DNA of 64,000 nt from Ligustrum vulgare (lineage: Eukaryota; Streptophyta; Magnoliopsida; Lamiales; Oleaceae), in contig OY743172.1 in NCBI GenBank assembly GCA_963555705.1, positions 26,721,446 to 26,785,445 of the forward strand, given 5' to 3'. The position numbers and the translations under genes were made by a program. Under the pieces are notes generated by a model that saw only the letters and a list, made by a program, of their open reading frames with translations, did not search any database and was not told where the DNA came from. Positions 48,539-60,109 of the stretch are shown in pieces (the first letter of the stretch is position 1; every line of letters begins with the position of its first letter).

Positions 48539-49214
48539 TGTTGACCACAAAATCTAGTAGGACCTTGAATCAATACGTCTCAGCTCCTCCCTTTTGAACA
48601 CGTGGATCTCCTGCGCACTAGGACAAACAATCAGCTTGCAAATGGGGCCGAGGTAGCTCTCGTTTGCACTCCGATGCCTAAGTCAGTACTCATTTTCAGC
48701 AAATATAAATTGGGTGAGGGAAATATAAAGGTGTAAAAGAGAGAAAATGGAGTGAGAATAAAATATTGAGTTAGAGTCTTGAATTACCAACTTTTTTTTC
48801 TTGAAGGCAAGTGTGTTATATTTATAGAAGGGTTTATCGTCTTTAGATGGTGACACGCGGTGGGCTTTACACGTGTCTTCACCCTAACCTTTGGAGAGGT
48901 AAACCAATTTCTTGGTGATAATCATTGCTAGGGGAGGGACGCTCATCATATTCTCCATAAAGGTAACATCTTGTCAAGTCATAATCAACTGGAGAAAGTT
49001 ACGTCTCTATGACACCCTCCATTGTCCCATCGCTGGTCCGGGGTGGTACAACATGACACCTTGACTTGTTGAAACCAGTTCGATAAAAGAGTCTTCAAGC
49101 AATATACCACCTCGACTATTTAGGCTAGGGAGAGCCCTACGCTTCATCCATAACTGGAGTCCGTTGGGCCTCTTTTTAGTGATCAGTTGGACTTATTTGG
49201 GTACGGCCATAACA
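48539..49214 (-). repeat. 5' LTR of element C (676 bp)
   Basis: Begins tgttgaccacaaaatc and ends gtacggccataaca beside the GCAAC duplication. It is free of the insertions that expanded its partner, so it serves as the empty-site reference. It contains tatatttatagaag near 48828 as a likely TATA region. Confidence 0.92.
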
Positions 49215-49457
49215 GCAACTTTTGTGTATCACAAGGGTGTAAGTAACTACAAACTGTACAAATAATATATTATTTAAAGTGGTGTTCCAAAATTGATGAG
49301 AATTATAATTTATTTTTATTTTGAGTATTTGTTGACGGTCTGTATCATTAATCAAAGCAAATTATTTGTTCAATTTTTTTTCTTATTTTTTGTCATGATA
49401 TTTACAGTAAAATCATTTCATATTATTCTTTCTTATAACGCACGAGTGTGATACTAG

Positions 49458-51483
49458 TTATAATAATAATAATTTTCGACCGTGTTTGCGTAAAGCATGC
49501 AGCTAGGGAGCATCGGTGGTGAAAAGTGCTAAAGTGCGGCGAGCGGCATAGCGTAGAGTTTGTTGTCTGAGATTGAGATTCTGAACTTTTGTAGATTTGT
49601 AGTATAATTTTTTTATTAAAAAGGTCAAATTTTGCTGGGGTGTGTGCGTATAATTTCCATATTTTTCCTACTAATTTTTATTTCCCTTCAATCATTACTT
49701 TGATAAGCTTTTATCCCTTGCAAGCCATTTGGTTTCAGATGGTTTAAGAGCAATATTAATGTTTGGGAACAAGGAGGAATAAATCCAAATATGCTAGATG
49801 ATTTTCTTTCACGTTTGTTCCCTATTTTGAAGAGCTAAATGTTGTCTAAATGTTTTTTTTTTTGTTTTTTGTTTTTTGTTTTGTATTTATGTAAAGTGTT
49901 AATCACCTAATTTCATATGTAATTTCCCGAGCGCCAAACGGTCAAATTATCACAAAAGTTGTGAGTCTCAGAGCCCATTTGGTCCATGAATTTATTTTGA
50001 TTTTTGTGATTTTTTTTGTATTTGTTGATGGATGCGTGGTTTAGATTAATTTGAAAAGTAAAAAATTGTGAACTTGACCAAAGATGGATGATTGAAATTG
50101 AATTTGAAAAATTTTGATAAAAACTTTTGATGCACCAAACAAGCTCTTAAAGTAGCATCTTGAACTAAAATTTTCAAAATCCTTGGTCATGAATTTTTCA
50201 GACGGATATTAAAAGTGTTTAAACTAGCGTCGCAAAGAAAGGTATTAATCACATTTTTCCTTATAATTTTTTTTTATTAGTTATTTTCAATATTTCTATT
50301 TCCAAATTGTACTATATACTGCGATTAAGACTCTTAAATTTTCGGGGTGCTACAATTCCCTCCCCAAAAAGGAATTTGGTCCTCAAAATTATCTAGAAGA
50401 AAAAATTTCGATATTGTGCCTTCATTTTTGTATTGTCTCTCCCAAGTTTCATCATCGTTAAAATCATTAAATCAATATATTAAAACCATTAAGGCTCTGT
50501 TTAATTGGTAAGCATTTGCCTTGAAAGTTAGAAAATATTTCAGAGTGTTTGATTGCTTTTATTTACCATGAAAAATATTTTCTACATTATATCGACTTTC
50601 GTGACTTGACTTGAAAACATGGAAAATATTTTATTTGGGTTATTTGAAAAAATATTTTCTAGCTTGCATGAAAAATACTTTTTGCCTCATTTGGTCCTAG
50701 GTATTGTTGTTGTTAATTTACTTATTCAAAAATGAACATTATTATTATCAAGTATAAACATATGAATTTTTTAAAAATAAAATAGCAAAATTTTGTTTTA
50801 TTTGTCATAAAAAATAATATCAATCAAATAATAAAATTCGAAAATTTTCCCTCTTTTTCCACCTAGAGAACTAATCAAATAAAATACGTCCAATTATATT
50901 TTTCACAAAAATAATTTTCAGACAATTCAATTTCTCTGAAAATTATTTTCTTTCCATCAATTTTCCATATTTTCAATCAAACACCAAGTAAAATCTAAAA
51001 CCAACTCTCCAGTTCTACTTGAAATACCAATAATTCGAATCATCGACTCTAAAACCAACACTCCAGTTCTATTTGAAATACCAAGAATTCCAATCATCAA
51101 TGCACTTGCACGGAACTTCTTGCTGAGCTTTACATCACAATGAATTAATCTATCTCTACCTAGTTGAAGAACTGCGTACCAATATACTATCTAACCCTGA
51201 GCCTATAATCGGCGATGCAATTCGTGTTTTTTTTTTTTTTTTTTTAACAGTTTTCGCAGGTAATAAAGTATATTATGAACTATGAAGAAGAAATACCAAA
51301 AGCTACTTATAGAAAACATTGAATACATGGAGGCAGGAGGCAGATAGATTTATATAGGTTTAAAATTTTTAAATGTTCGAGTTGGAACATAAAATTAAGT
51401 GTACAATCTCAAAGTCAAATGTGCAACTGAATTTAATTTAAAGAAAAGTAATAAAACTGACAGACAGATGAGTAGAAATCATT
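49458..51483. other. Intergenic region with repeat fragments
   Basis: No gene supported. It includes an AT-rich segment resembling fold-back elements ending in ccaaacaagctctt (about 49975-50150). It also includes the short string cggggtgctacaattccctcccc near 50345, which resembles Tekay-type LTR sequence, a family II MITE (50480-51000) and a poly-T run (51226-51246). Confidence 0.5.
50480..51000. repeat. MITE-like element, family II (copy 2)
   Basis: Runs from aaggctctgtttaattggt to tttcaatcaaacaccaagtaa, with imperfect inverted ends. It shares ordered blocks with 24290-24775. Non-coding. Confidence 0.6.
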
Positions 51484-51777
51484 TCATTTCTTGGCAAAGA
51501 AGCCACCAAGCCCAAAACCTCCGCCGCCGCCGCCATCTTTCTTCTTTGGCGGAACTACAACGGAGTTTTTGGCGGTGCCGCCATTCTTCCCTTCCACCTT
51601 CTGCAAGATTGGATCAGTCTCATAGATCTGTTCTTGTTTCTGTAATCCCCCAATTATCCACTCTAGAAGTCCCTTCTCCTCACTGCCACCGCCGGAGCTC
51701 TTCGCCGCCGTGGCTGCAGTTTTTATCCTTCTTTGGGTGGCGGCTATCGGAGTAAAGAATAAGTTCAAAGAAGCCAT
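51484..51777 (-). CDS. Small glycine-rich, probably plastid-targeted protein
   Basis: A single-exon frame of 97 residues from ATG 51777. The first ~32 residues are rich in Ala, Thr, Arg and Ser and lack acids (MASLNLFFTPIAATQRRIKT), as in chloroplast transit peptides. The middle has a conserved-looking segment, EEKGLLEWIIGGLQKQEQIY, followed by ETDPILQKVE. The tail is basic then glycine-rich, GGGGGGFGLGGFFAKK. I do not recognise a named family. The frame is judged real from its coding-like composition, its transit-like start and a G-box upstream. A thylakoid or stromal location is an inference. No membrane span beyond the weak WIIGG helix. Confidence 0.72.
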   Translation of the reverse strand: MASLNLFFTPIAATQRRIKTAATAAKSSGGGSEEKGLLEWIIGGLQKQEQIYETDPILQKVEGKNGGTAKNSVVVPPKKKDGGGGGGFGLGGFFAKK

Positions 51778-51997
51778 CTTGGTAACTCTGCTATGTTTTA
51801 TGTGGTATTACAATCTCTGAAATAGAACAGTTATAAATCGTTAAGAGAAATGCTTGTGTTTTGGGCACGCGCTCTCCACAAGTCTATTATCTTCGTTTTT
51901 CTCTTTTTTCTTTTCTTATTTTTATTTGCAGGAATTTTTATAGATGATAAATCTCATCCAATAAAAGCTCATCCTGAAAAGTACGGCTTCAAATTTG

Positions 51998-52006
51998 ACA
52001 CGTGGC
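51998..52006 (-). promoter_or_regulatory. G-box upstream of the small plastid protein gene
   Basis: ACACGTGGC, about 225 bp upstream of ATG 51777. It contains the CACGTG core bound by bZIP/bHLH factors in light- and ABA-responsive plant genes. A CCAAT (51959) and a GATAAATC I-box-like site (51945) lie between it and the gene. Confidence 0.5.
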
Positions 52007-52009
52007 AGA

Positions 52010-54291
52010 ACTAGTCACATGATTCCTTACTGATTGACGAGACCACACATTCATCGAAATTGACCGTGGGCAATATTACGTTCCACCTCCAATGAAAATG
52101 CGTCAAGTGTCTGATTAATTTTTAAATAGAACACTTAACACTTTCTCATTGGAGGGATATTACTCATCGTGGACAACGGATCAAGCATATTGTTTTGGTA
52201 CCTGTTTATATAAACGATTATTTATAAATAGTCACGTGATAATAGTTTGTTGATTTATTTTTTTATGAAAAGAAAAATGATAGACGAAAATCCTTAACTA
52301 GTAAAAATTGTTAACTTTTACAAGAGAAGTACGATAAAATGTAGTCAAACATAGGCTAACATTAATCACCCAATTTATACCATGGACATGATTTACAAGC
52401 TTATGTCCGGTAATAGTATTTTGTTTATTAATAAATAATGCGATGCTTTAAATGTAAAATATATGATTGAAAAGTGCTTTAAAAAATGTGTATTTAAAAA
52501 ATAATTTTGAGAAATATGTTATTTATAAATTTGTTTATAAATAATTTATCAAACGAAGATAAACTTTAAAGTGCTTCCCAATGTTCTCTGATCTGTTTCC
52601 ATTTGCACTTGACTGATAAAATTTAAAGTCCACAATTCACTCGATGATACTCAATTAGGGTAAGAATCGAAATAGGTCGATTGAGTCGTGAGGTCGCTGT
52701 ATCTCAAATTTTCACTTTTAGGTGTTAATAGCTTGGAACTTAAATTGTTTATAAACAGTGATGAGTCAATATTTCATTGATCAATTTTTTTTTAAGTAAA
52801 AATTGGTAGGATAAAATCTTTGACTAATCGAAATTGTTGACCTTTCAAAAAAAAAAATTGTCTAATAAAATATTGTCACATGATTTTTTACAAAACAAAA
52901 TTTATAAACAAATGAAGTTACTTACATAGTAGCCATCAATCGACCATCATACCCAATATAAGTAAATGCTAGATGTTGACCTAATGTGAGTCCTAACTCC
53001 CAAGATATAATAATATATACAATTGAAGCTCCGATCGGTAAAATTGCAGTAATTATAAATTGATTTATTTATATTTTTTAGGTAAAATGTATATAGTTAA
53101 AAAGTTATTTGAAAAATTGTGTTATTTATAAATTAATTTATAAATTGTAACAATTCCCTAAAACAGAAAATGGAAGGCAGTTAAAGACGGAGAAACTGAA
53201 GTTGGTTCAGGTTCATCCTATTCCTAATGTGTGGGGGCTTTCTCATATTACATTTCTTGGAGGCTGTGTGTAAAAATGTGAAGGTAAATGCATATGGTCT
53301 GATAATGGGAGAGACTGCATTGACGTTAGATTCAAGCTAATATTAATATGTGAAGATAACTAAATCAAGATCACTATACATTTGTGTGTTTGCTTATATT
53401 TGTTTCTGATTTTTTGTTTTGCTTAGCAATTTTCTTGTAACTGGGACTAGAGTCGAAACGGCTTGGTTCGACATGTTATTGAGACGATGATTTTGTATTT
53501 TGTCGTGTCATTAACATGCCAGATGACTACTTTTTCTAGCCCGTTACAAATTGAGTTCTACTATCTTCTTAAAAAAATTATTAGTCAATTTTCTTGTTCA
53601 ATTGATACTAGAATTCAACATAAATCTGTCATAAGATAAAGATCTTGTAATCGAATCCTAGGGACGTGATAAAAATCCATGAGGGGTACAATAAGTTAAG
53701 GCTCTGTCAGAGGCGAACAGTATATCTCGAGACACAAGTCGTTACAAAGAAAATAAGAATTAAAAATAATAGGCCTCAACACTAACCTTGATAAAGACCT
53801 TTAGGAATTGGTAATCTACTTTTAAAGATTACTAAAAAAAATATATGTATGGTGTTAAATCCATTGAATAATTTCCAAGTAAACATGGCCTTAATGTAAA
53901 AGAAATTGCATACTTATCGCATTCACTTTGAACATTTCAGCCAAATATATGCTTTTCATTGACTTGGTGTATTATTTTACTCATTGGCTAATTCAAAATA
54001 CTATGTTCTGAGGACGGTTGTGTGTAGTTTCTGGCTTTGATAAACACAAGCAAATAATAATAAGAAGTTGAATGACTCCAAGTTTGACATCATGGAAAAT
54101 GAATTATAGATGCATCAGAGAAACCAGTTTCTTTTGGGCTTTGACTCATATAAGATTAAGCTTCCTTCCTAATAATCTGGAAGTTTTTTCTCAAATACAA
54201 AGAAATGGTTCGATCTGGAGCTAAAGATCGTAATTCTTGAACGAGCACTATTCAAGATTCTGAACATCCGAAGATTCGAGCAGCTTTGCAG
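52010..54291. other. Intergenic region upstream of the kinase gene
   Basis: No gene supported. Two MITE-like copies of the dispersed family lie at about 52410-52560 and 53040-53160 (tttgaaaaattgtgttatttataaat motifs). A 30-bp inverted pair around cctccaatgaaaatgcgtcaagtgt and aacactttctcattggaggg lies at 52087-52157. The kinase 5' leader occupies the last few hundred bases. Confidence 0.5.
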
Positions 54292-57200
54292 ATGAAGAAA
54301 GTGGCCAGTCCTCTCATCATTCGCCGTCGCCAAATCAGAAAACAGAATCCAAATTTGGATGAGTTCAAAATCGGAAAATACAATAATCAGAAATACTTTT
54401 CTGGGTTAAATGGTTACATTAAAACTGCAGCAAGAAAAGTGGGATGTTTTTTTTCAGCATTTTTGTCTCGGGAAAAGAAGAGAAACTCCAGTGGAGATCA
54501 AGTTGATTCAAATATAAGGCATGATCAGAGTGAAGAAATTTCTTGTAAGTTCACACGACATCTCAATCCGATCTCAGAGTCTGTTTGGTAATACGATTTT
54601 TAGAAGTGTTTTTTTTTTTTTTTTTAATTGTGGGCTTGATTGAGAATTGATGGTTGAGATTGAGTTTGAGTTTGAAAAGTTGTGATGAAAATTTTCATTT
54701 TACCAAACAAGCTCTTCATTTGTGTTGAGATGAATATTTTATCAATTTGTTTCATTGATCTAAACATCAGCATTTTTTTCAGTCTCTGCTAAGCCATCAT
54801 GTAATTGGATTTTATTCTGGTGAATTATTCAGCTGCACATCAGAGTAGTAATTCATCAAGAAAAAGGTTTTCGAGTTCTTATGCACGTTCAGAGATTGAA
54901 ACGGACCATCTGAGAATCAAATTATCGTTTGAAGGAATTTATAAAGCCACTGGAAATTTCTCTCGAGCAAATAAAATCGGAGAGGGAGGGTTCGGAACTG
55001 TTTACAAGGCACAACTCGAGAATGGACACACTGTCGCCATAAAACGCGCTAGAGTGGTGAGAAATGTTTACGAATTACTTACATTGTTTGTATATAACTA
55101 ACAAATTATGTTCTTATTGTATCCAATTTATTTGAAAAAGCACGTAACAAAAGATATGTTTTGACAGGATAAATATGATCTGAATTCGGAGTTCAAAAAT
55201 GAAATTCTTGCCTTATCAAAGATTGAGCATCTAAATTTAGTAAGGTTTTATGGGTTTGTGGAGCACGCAGCAGAGAGGATTATAGTGGTAGAATATGTGA
55301 GCAATGGAACTCTTCGAGAACATTTGGACGGTAGGTCTAATGCTACCTCAAAATTGTACTTCAATGGAAGTTCTTGCTCATATTTGGTACAGCATGTGTG
55401 TAGCCAAGGCAAGAAAAGATTAATATCTTGGTCGAGTAGCCTCCGTTCTGTTGGAGATATTTCTATTATACCTTAAATCACCCTGGATGAAAAAAAAAAA
55501 GAGTTTTCTATCTGTTAGATATTTTTTCATAATTTATTTGTTCTCTTATTATTGTTACGCAAATGGTTTGCTGCTTCGATACATGGTTTGCCGCGCCGAA
55601 ACAGGTATGTGTCTATTGAAAGTTAACTGTTTTTCTTAACAGATACATCCATTCATCTCAAAGGTTGTATGTCCTTTATAAATACAGAAGATCGCTATTT
55701 GCAAAATCATCAACAACATTCATATTCATTCATCCTCTTCTTCTTCTTCTTTCGTTTTCTTGGCATAATCGGTTCAATCATATAGTGTTCTCTTGGTTTG
55801 ATCAAATCGTCACAACTTGAATCAAGCACCTCCATTGTATTCCGAAAGAGATTTTCCTTAAAACCTCATTGTGACTTCGTTGGATAGGACTTAGGAGAGA
55901 ACATCTTTTAAAAGATAGCGATTTTGTACCTTGAAGTTTATTAGTTTTTCTAAATTTTCCTACGTATTTCACAACAATATCAATTGACAAATTTGTGTGC
56001 AGGGAAACCAGGGAAAGTTCTTGAAATTGCAGAACGTTTGGATATTGCTACTGATATAGCTCATGCAATTACCTATCTGCACACATACTCAGGCAAGCTG
56101 ATTAGTTTTGATCATTTTGATTTCTAAAATCTTGCGGAGAATGTTCTGTGCGTTGGATTGGGTAAGATGGGCGGTAACGAGATATAAATTATGTCCATTA
56201 CATTTGTGTTATTTCAAATATTCGAGTAGCTCTTACCTCAAGAGCAAAAGTGATCTGTTTACAATGGTGAACAAGTCTTATGTTGCCCACCAGACACGTG
56301 GTGGCTCATCATCACTCATAGGAGAATCGGAGTTATTGTTCTCTGATTATAGTTAGAGGGATATCTACGTACTTTTATGGTTGGGTTGTGGCACTTTAAC
56401 TTAAGGAAATCCCTTGAATAGATTGACCTATTCAATGCCGTCCTACTGGCAGTATGCATTTGGACTCGATTGATAGAAAACCTCTCGTAGCCGTAGGTAA
56501 GTCATAAAAGGAGACGAGGATGCCAAGCTACCACACATTTGGTGGGGCAACAGATCAGGTCTGACCTAAAGAGATTAGGTTTAACACTTTTTTTCGCGTG
56601 TCCCTTATTGTGTCCTATTATGTTGAGTCTCTCACGTCAGTTATATCAATAAAGTTCATTGATCTACACATATTACAGATCCTCCAATCATCCACAGAGA
56701 CATAAAAGCTTCAAACATACTCATCACGGATAAACTACGTGCAAAAGTAGCCGACTTTGGGTTTGCGAGGTTAGGCGTTGAAGATCCTGGAGTCACACAC
56801 ATTTCCACACAGGTAAAAGGAACTGCTGGCTATTTGGATCCTGAATACCTCAAGACATATCAGCTTACTGAAAAGAGCGATGTTTACTCCTTCGGCGTAT
56901 TACTTGTGGAGATAGTGACAGGAAGACATCCCATTGAATCTAGGCAAGGCCTCGACGAGAGAGTAACCACAAGATGGGTAAGTTTATGGAATTACCATCA
57001 AACTCACTGATTCTGAACATGAACGGTTACACACCAAGACTTCACATGAATGTGCTAATTTCTTCTCAGGCAATGAAGAGATTAAAAGATGGGGAAGCTG
57101 TGGTAGCAATGGATCCAAGATTGCGAAGAAACGCCGGTTCTATTCAGGCAGTTGAAAATGTGCTGAAACTAGCTCGCCAATGCCTTGCTCCTTCAAGACA

Positions 57201-57390
57201 ATCAAGACCCTCTATGAGGAAATGTGCAGAGGTATTATGGAGAATTCGAAAAGAGTTGAGGGAATATAGTAGCCTTTCAAGTGCTGCTGCTTTCCACTCT
57301 GCAAATCTCATCGAATCGCACGATGCAAAAAGTCGACAGAATTTGTTTGGGCATGAAAGCGGTGACAGCTTAATGTTTGTTTCTCTATGA
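54292..57390 (+). CDS. CRCK1: Calmodulin-binding receptor-like cytoplasmic kinase, CRCK1-like
   Basis: Six exons: 54292-54544, 54833-55056, 55168-55330, 56003-56092, 56679-56977 and 57070-57390, giving 449 residues. The N-terminus is basic and Ser-rich with no signal peptide or clear membrane span. The kinase domain (about 117-400) shows GEGGFGTVY (134-142), Lys155 in VAIKRAR, Glu172 in [13 protein letters not shown] (249-256), DFG (269-271) and [10 protein letters not shown] (291-300), so it should be an active RD Ser/Thr kinase. [17 protein letters not shown] and [20 protein letters not shown] match CRCK1 of Arabidopsis (At5g58940) better than CRCK2 or CRCK3, from memory. CRCK1 binds calmodulin near subdomain II and responds to stress. 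Intron 4 starts with GC rather than GT. A fold-back repeat lies in intron 1. Confidence 0.9.
54590..54715. repeat. Fold-back repeat in intron 1 of the kinase gene
   Basis: Starts gtctgtttggtaatacg and ends attttaccaaacaagctctt, an inverted TTTGGTAA/TTACCAAA pair around AT-rich sequence with a poly-T run. It is related to the segment at 49975-50150 (both have ttgatggttgagattgagttt-like cores and end caaacaagctctt). Confidence 0.6.
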
Positions 57391-60109
57391 TCAGGCATAT
57401 GTATCATGAATAAGTCGAGGTTATTTGTTTTTTTATCGAATCTGAGTAATGATATAAAAATTCATACATCAGCATTAAGAACACAAAAATGCAGAAAATT
57501 AAAGCAACAAGAACATAAGGGTTTGTTTTGCTTAAAGGCCTGAAGTCAGGTCAAAGACATACTCTCCATTGAGACCAACCAAAATACAGGTCAATGTTTG
57601 GTTACAGCCCAGAAATGAAGAATAAACTCTCAAGAACAGAGCACTGAATTCCTTCCTCACCAAAACCAGAACAAAAAGATTTTACTGTTCATTAAAAGAA
57701 GAACAACCCTTTTTTCTTTCAGATTATACAAAAAACCGCTCAGATTTATCCTCAAAGGAAGAAGAAAATAGAAGACGAGTAGATAGAGGGAGAGAGAGCC
57801 TTTTTGTATTTGTATGACTGCAGAGTGCGGATAGAGAATAAGTAAGTGCATCAAACATGAGTTAACATCGCGGCAACTTGGCCTGGCAGTGACTGTACTT
57901 GAGTGCATATATATGCTATAGTGGATTTTCTATTGTCCCTTTCCTCAGAAAAGTTAGAATATACAAAACCATTTAACACTTGACCTTCCTTAACTTTCAT
58001 AAACACAAAATCATGTGAAGATGTCAAAGTTGACGTGGCATAAATGGTGACGCGCGACTTGACGTGAAATACGAGCTAACCTGAATTATTAAGCTTGCCA
58101 AGTATAAGATCGTACATCGCTCAAACTGAAGACATGTGTACGTGCACGAACTGAGTCTACACGACTTGAAATGGTAAATCACACGATGTGAAGGTCAGGT
58201 CGTACCAATTTCCCCAGAGTCATTGCAATCAGCAAACCAAATGCACGACCTGAAAGTCAACTATTTGCACAACCTAGAGGTTGACTCAATCACCTTTTTC
58301 CGACAATTATTCTACATTAGGATAGTTTAAACTAGTTAAGCCAACTACTTTGCGTTTTGTAAGAACTTGAGTAATTCAGTTGTGTACTGTTAAGTGGTCA
58401 GATGTTGTAATAAGTCAACTCACCATTTTTCCTATAAATATAGAGAAGGGTAGTTCATAAAAAGATCCCAACTTCGACAATTCTAAGCCTAAAACTCTTA
58501 ATACAAGAAATCATACGTGGAATCCAAATCATACGCGACCTATGATACACCTCTTTCACTCACAATTTTTTGCTACATAATTAACAGTCGTCCATTTTCT
58601 TGCTGACTTGGAGGAGGTATAGGGGAGGGATAGGATTCGAACTCCAGAACGAGCATGAAAAACTAGAGCAATCTGACCACAACAACACAACCCCGAATCC
58701 TTAGAGCAAATTAAATGGGTGTAATATTGCTATCTTTAATTTGATATATTACCTAAGTCTTAGCCCACGTTTGAGCCCCATTAAATCACAACTCATTTTT
58801 TTTTCAAATTTAAGTTCAACCACACATTGTATCAATAAAATAATTTACACATAAACTCAAAATTACTCCTTACTTTTTAATTATAAATTCTTCAAAAAAT
58901 CACTATTTCAAAATCTATTTTTGATTAAAGATGGAACTCAAACGTGTTGGGTATTTGACCCAAATTAATTAAGTGCCTAGTGAAAATATAATAAGTGTCT
59001 AGTTGAAACAAAGAATGTTGAAGACTAATTATGGTGTTGTGTGGTCCTGTGGAATGATAATTAGTATAGGCTAATTATGACATTATGTGATCTATTAAAG
59101 CATGTCATAATTACTCTTGACTAATTATGATATTTTTGTTTGGTGTTACGAGATTTCACGGCGAATTCTTCTATATAAATTGAAGAGAAATCAATGAAGA
59201 AATGTATCACCACAAGCACATTGAAAAGTGTCATTTTGTGACCAAATAGAGAGAAAATTGATGAACTTTGTGTTTGTATTTATTTTCTTGTTTGCTTATT
59301 TTATTTTGAACATCCAAAAATCATGTTGATTAAGTAAAAGAGGAATCAACGTGTTAATTTCCAACAAAACGAGGGCTTAACATCACCTTGACTAGTGTGT
59401 CACTCTGCTAAGTGGCTTTATTTATCAATTAGCATCACCAAAGTGACTAATCGTGAATATTTTAGATAGATAACGCTATTCTTGATTTATCCAAAGACGA
59501 TTTGGAACTTTTTTCATATTAAAACATGCTTAAAGAATGAGGAATGATAATGAAGGATTCCAAGTATGTTCGGCATTTTTTAGAATTCCAATTACAGCTC
59601 CTGCAGCACGGAACATACTTGGAAATGAAGGATATGAAACTTGAATAATCCTCAGCCAATCCGGTAACTTAGCCTATGTTTGGCAGACATGTTTCTAAAC
59701 ATGTTTTTTTTTTCGACATAATTCTTCAAATCAATTCTTAACCACATATTTTCTATCTAAAATTTTCAACCACATATTTTACCTAGAAAACATAAAAAAA
59801 ATGTTTTTAAACAAAAAACTTTTAACAAACTACTTTTTTGTCCTAACTATGAGCATTCGGTCTCAAAATAAGTTGGCACATTTGAAAACAATTTATCACT
59901 TGTACATCAGTTCAAATCACTCGTCCGATTTCCACAGAAACCCAACTCGACAAACCAAAATCCTGAACTTTTAGCAGCCAAACAGCAACCTGAAGGCCAA
60001 GTTCCCTGAATGTTCCACAGAAAACTCTGTATGGTTGAAGTAATTAGGAAAAGAACAAGGTAGCCAATGCTGCAGAATATCACAGGGGGGAAAAATACTA
60101 TGAAAATGT
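57391..60109. other. Intergenic region between kinase and enolase genes
   Basis: The genes converge here. No coding frame is credible; an 83-codon frame at 57657-57908 has no domain. A solo LTR occupies 58945-59366, and a MITE-like copy (ccacatattttctatctaaaattttcaaccacatattttacct) lies at 59690-59830. Sequence from 58010 to 58300 has repeated acgacctgaa/cgtgacttgacgtg wording of unknown origin. Confidence 0.5.
58945..59366 (+). mobile_element. Solo LTR, 422 bp, Copia-like
   Basis: Starts TGTTGGGTATTTGACCC, ends TTAATTTCCAACA, with the 5-bp duplication AAACG on both sides (58940-58944 and 59367-59371). It contains a clear TATA box, tctatataaattg (59169). The short LTR with TGTTGG/CCAACA ends suggests Copia; the superfamily cannot be proven without pol. 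Confidence 0.85.

Larger units (their letters stand above)
28736..49214 (-). mobile_element. Element C: decayed Tat-lineage Ty3/gypsy retrotransposon, host of nested insertions
   Basis: Outer LTRs (left 28736-31410, right 48539-49214) share TGTTGACCACAAAATC at one end and GTACGGCCAYAACA at the other. They are flanked by the 5-bp duplication GCAAC (28731-28735 and 49215-49219). All gag-pol fragments read on the minus strand, so the right LTR is the 5' LTR. The second, archaeal-type RNase H between the first RNase H and integrase is the hallmark of the Tat lineage. Every coding domain carries stops or frameshifts, and the LTRs differ at many positions, so it is older than the elements inside it. 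It contains a solo LTR, an organelle-like segment and the whole of element B. Confidence 0.9.
27027..49457 (+). mobile_element. Helitron-like copy 2, split by the nested element C
   Basis: The left part (27027-28735) shares agtagaatagccgt..acacatagt and the following several hundred bases with copy 1. The right part (49220-49457) ends ataacgcacgagtgtgatactag, the same end as copy 1 with half of its hairpin decayed, and both are followed by ttataataataat. Removing element C and one GCAAC copy joins the two parts into an element of roughly 1.95 kb. No replicase coding. Confidence 0.6.

Noticed and set aside
54781..54833. Alternative, stronger-looking acceptor (ttttttcag at 54780) for kinase exon 2
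   Set aside because: Using it introduces an in-frame stop before the kinase domain; the acceptor before 54833 keeps the frame.
57657..57908. 83-codon minus-strand frame 3' of the kinase gene
   Set aside because: Non-ATG start region, no domain, runs through low-complexity purine tracts.
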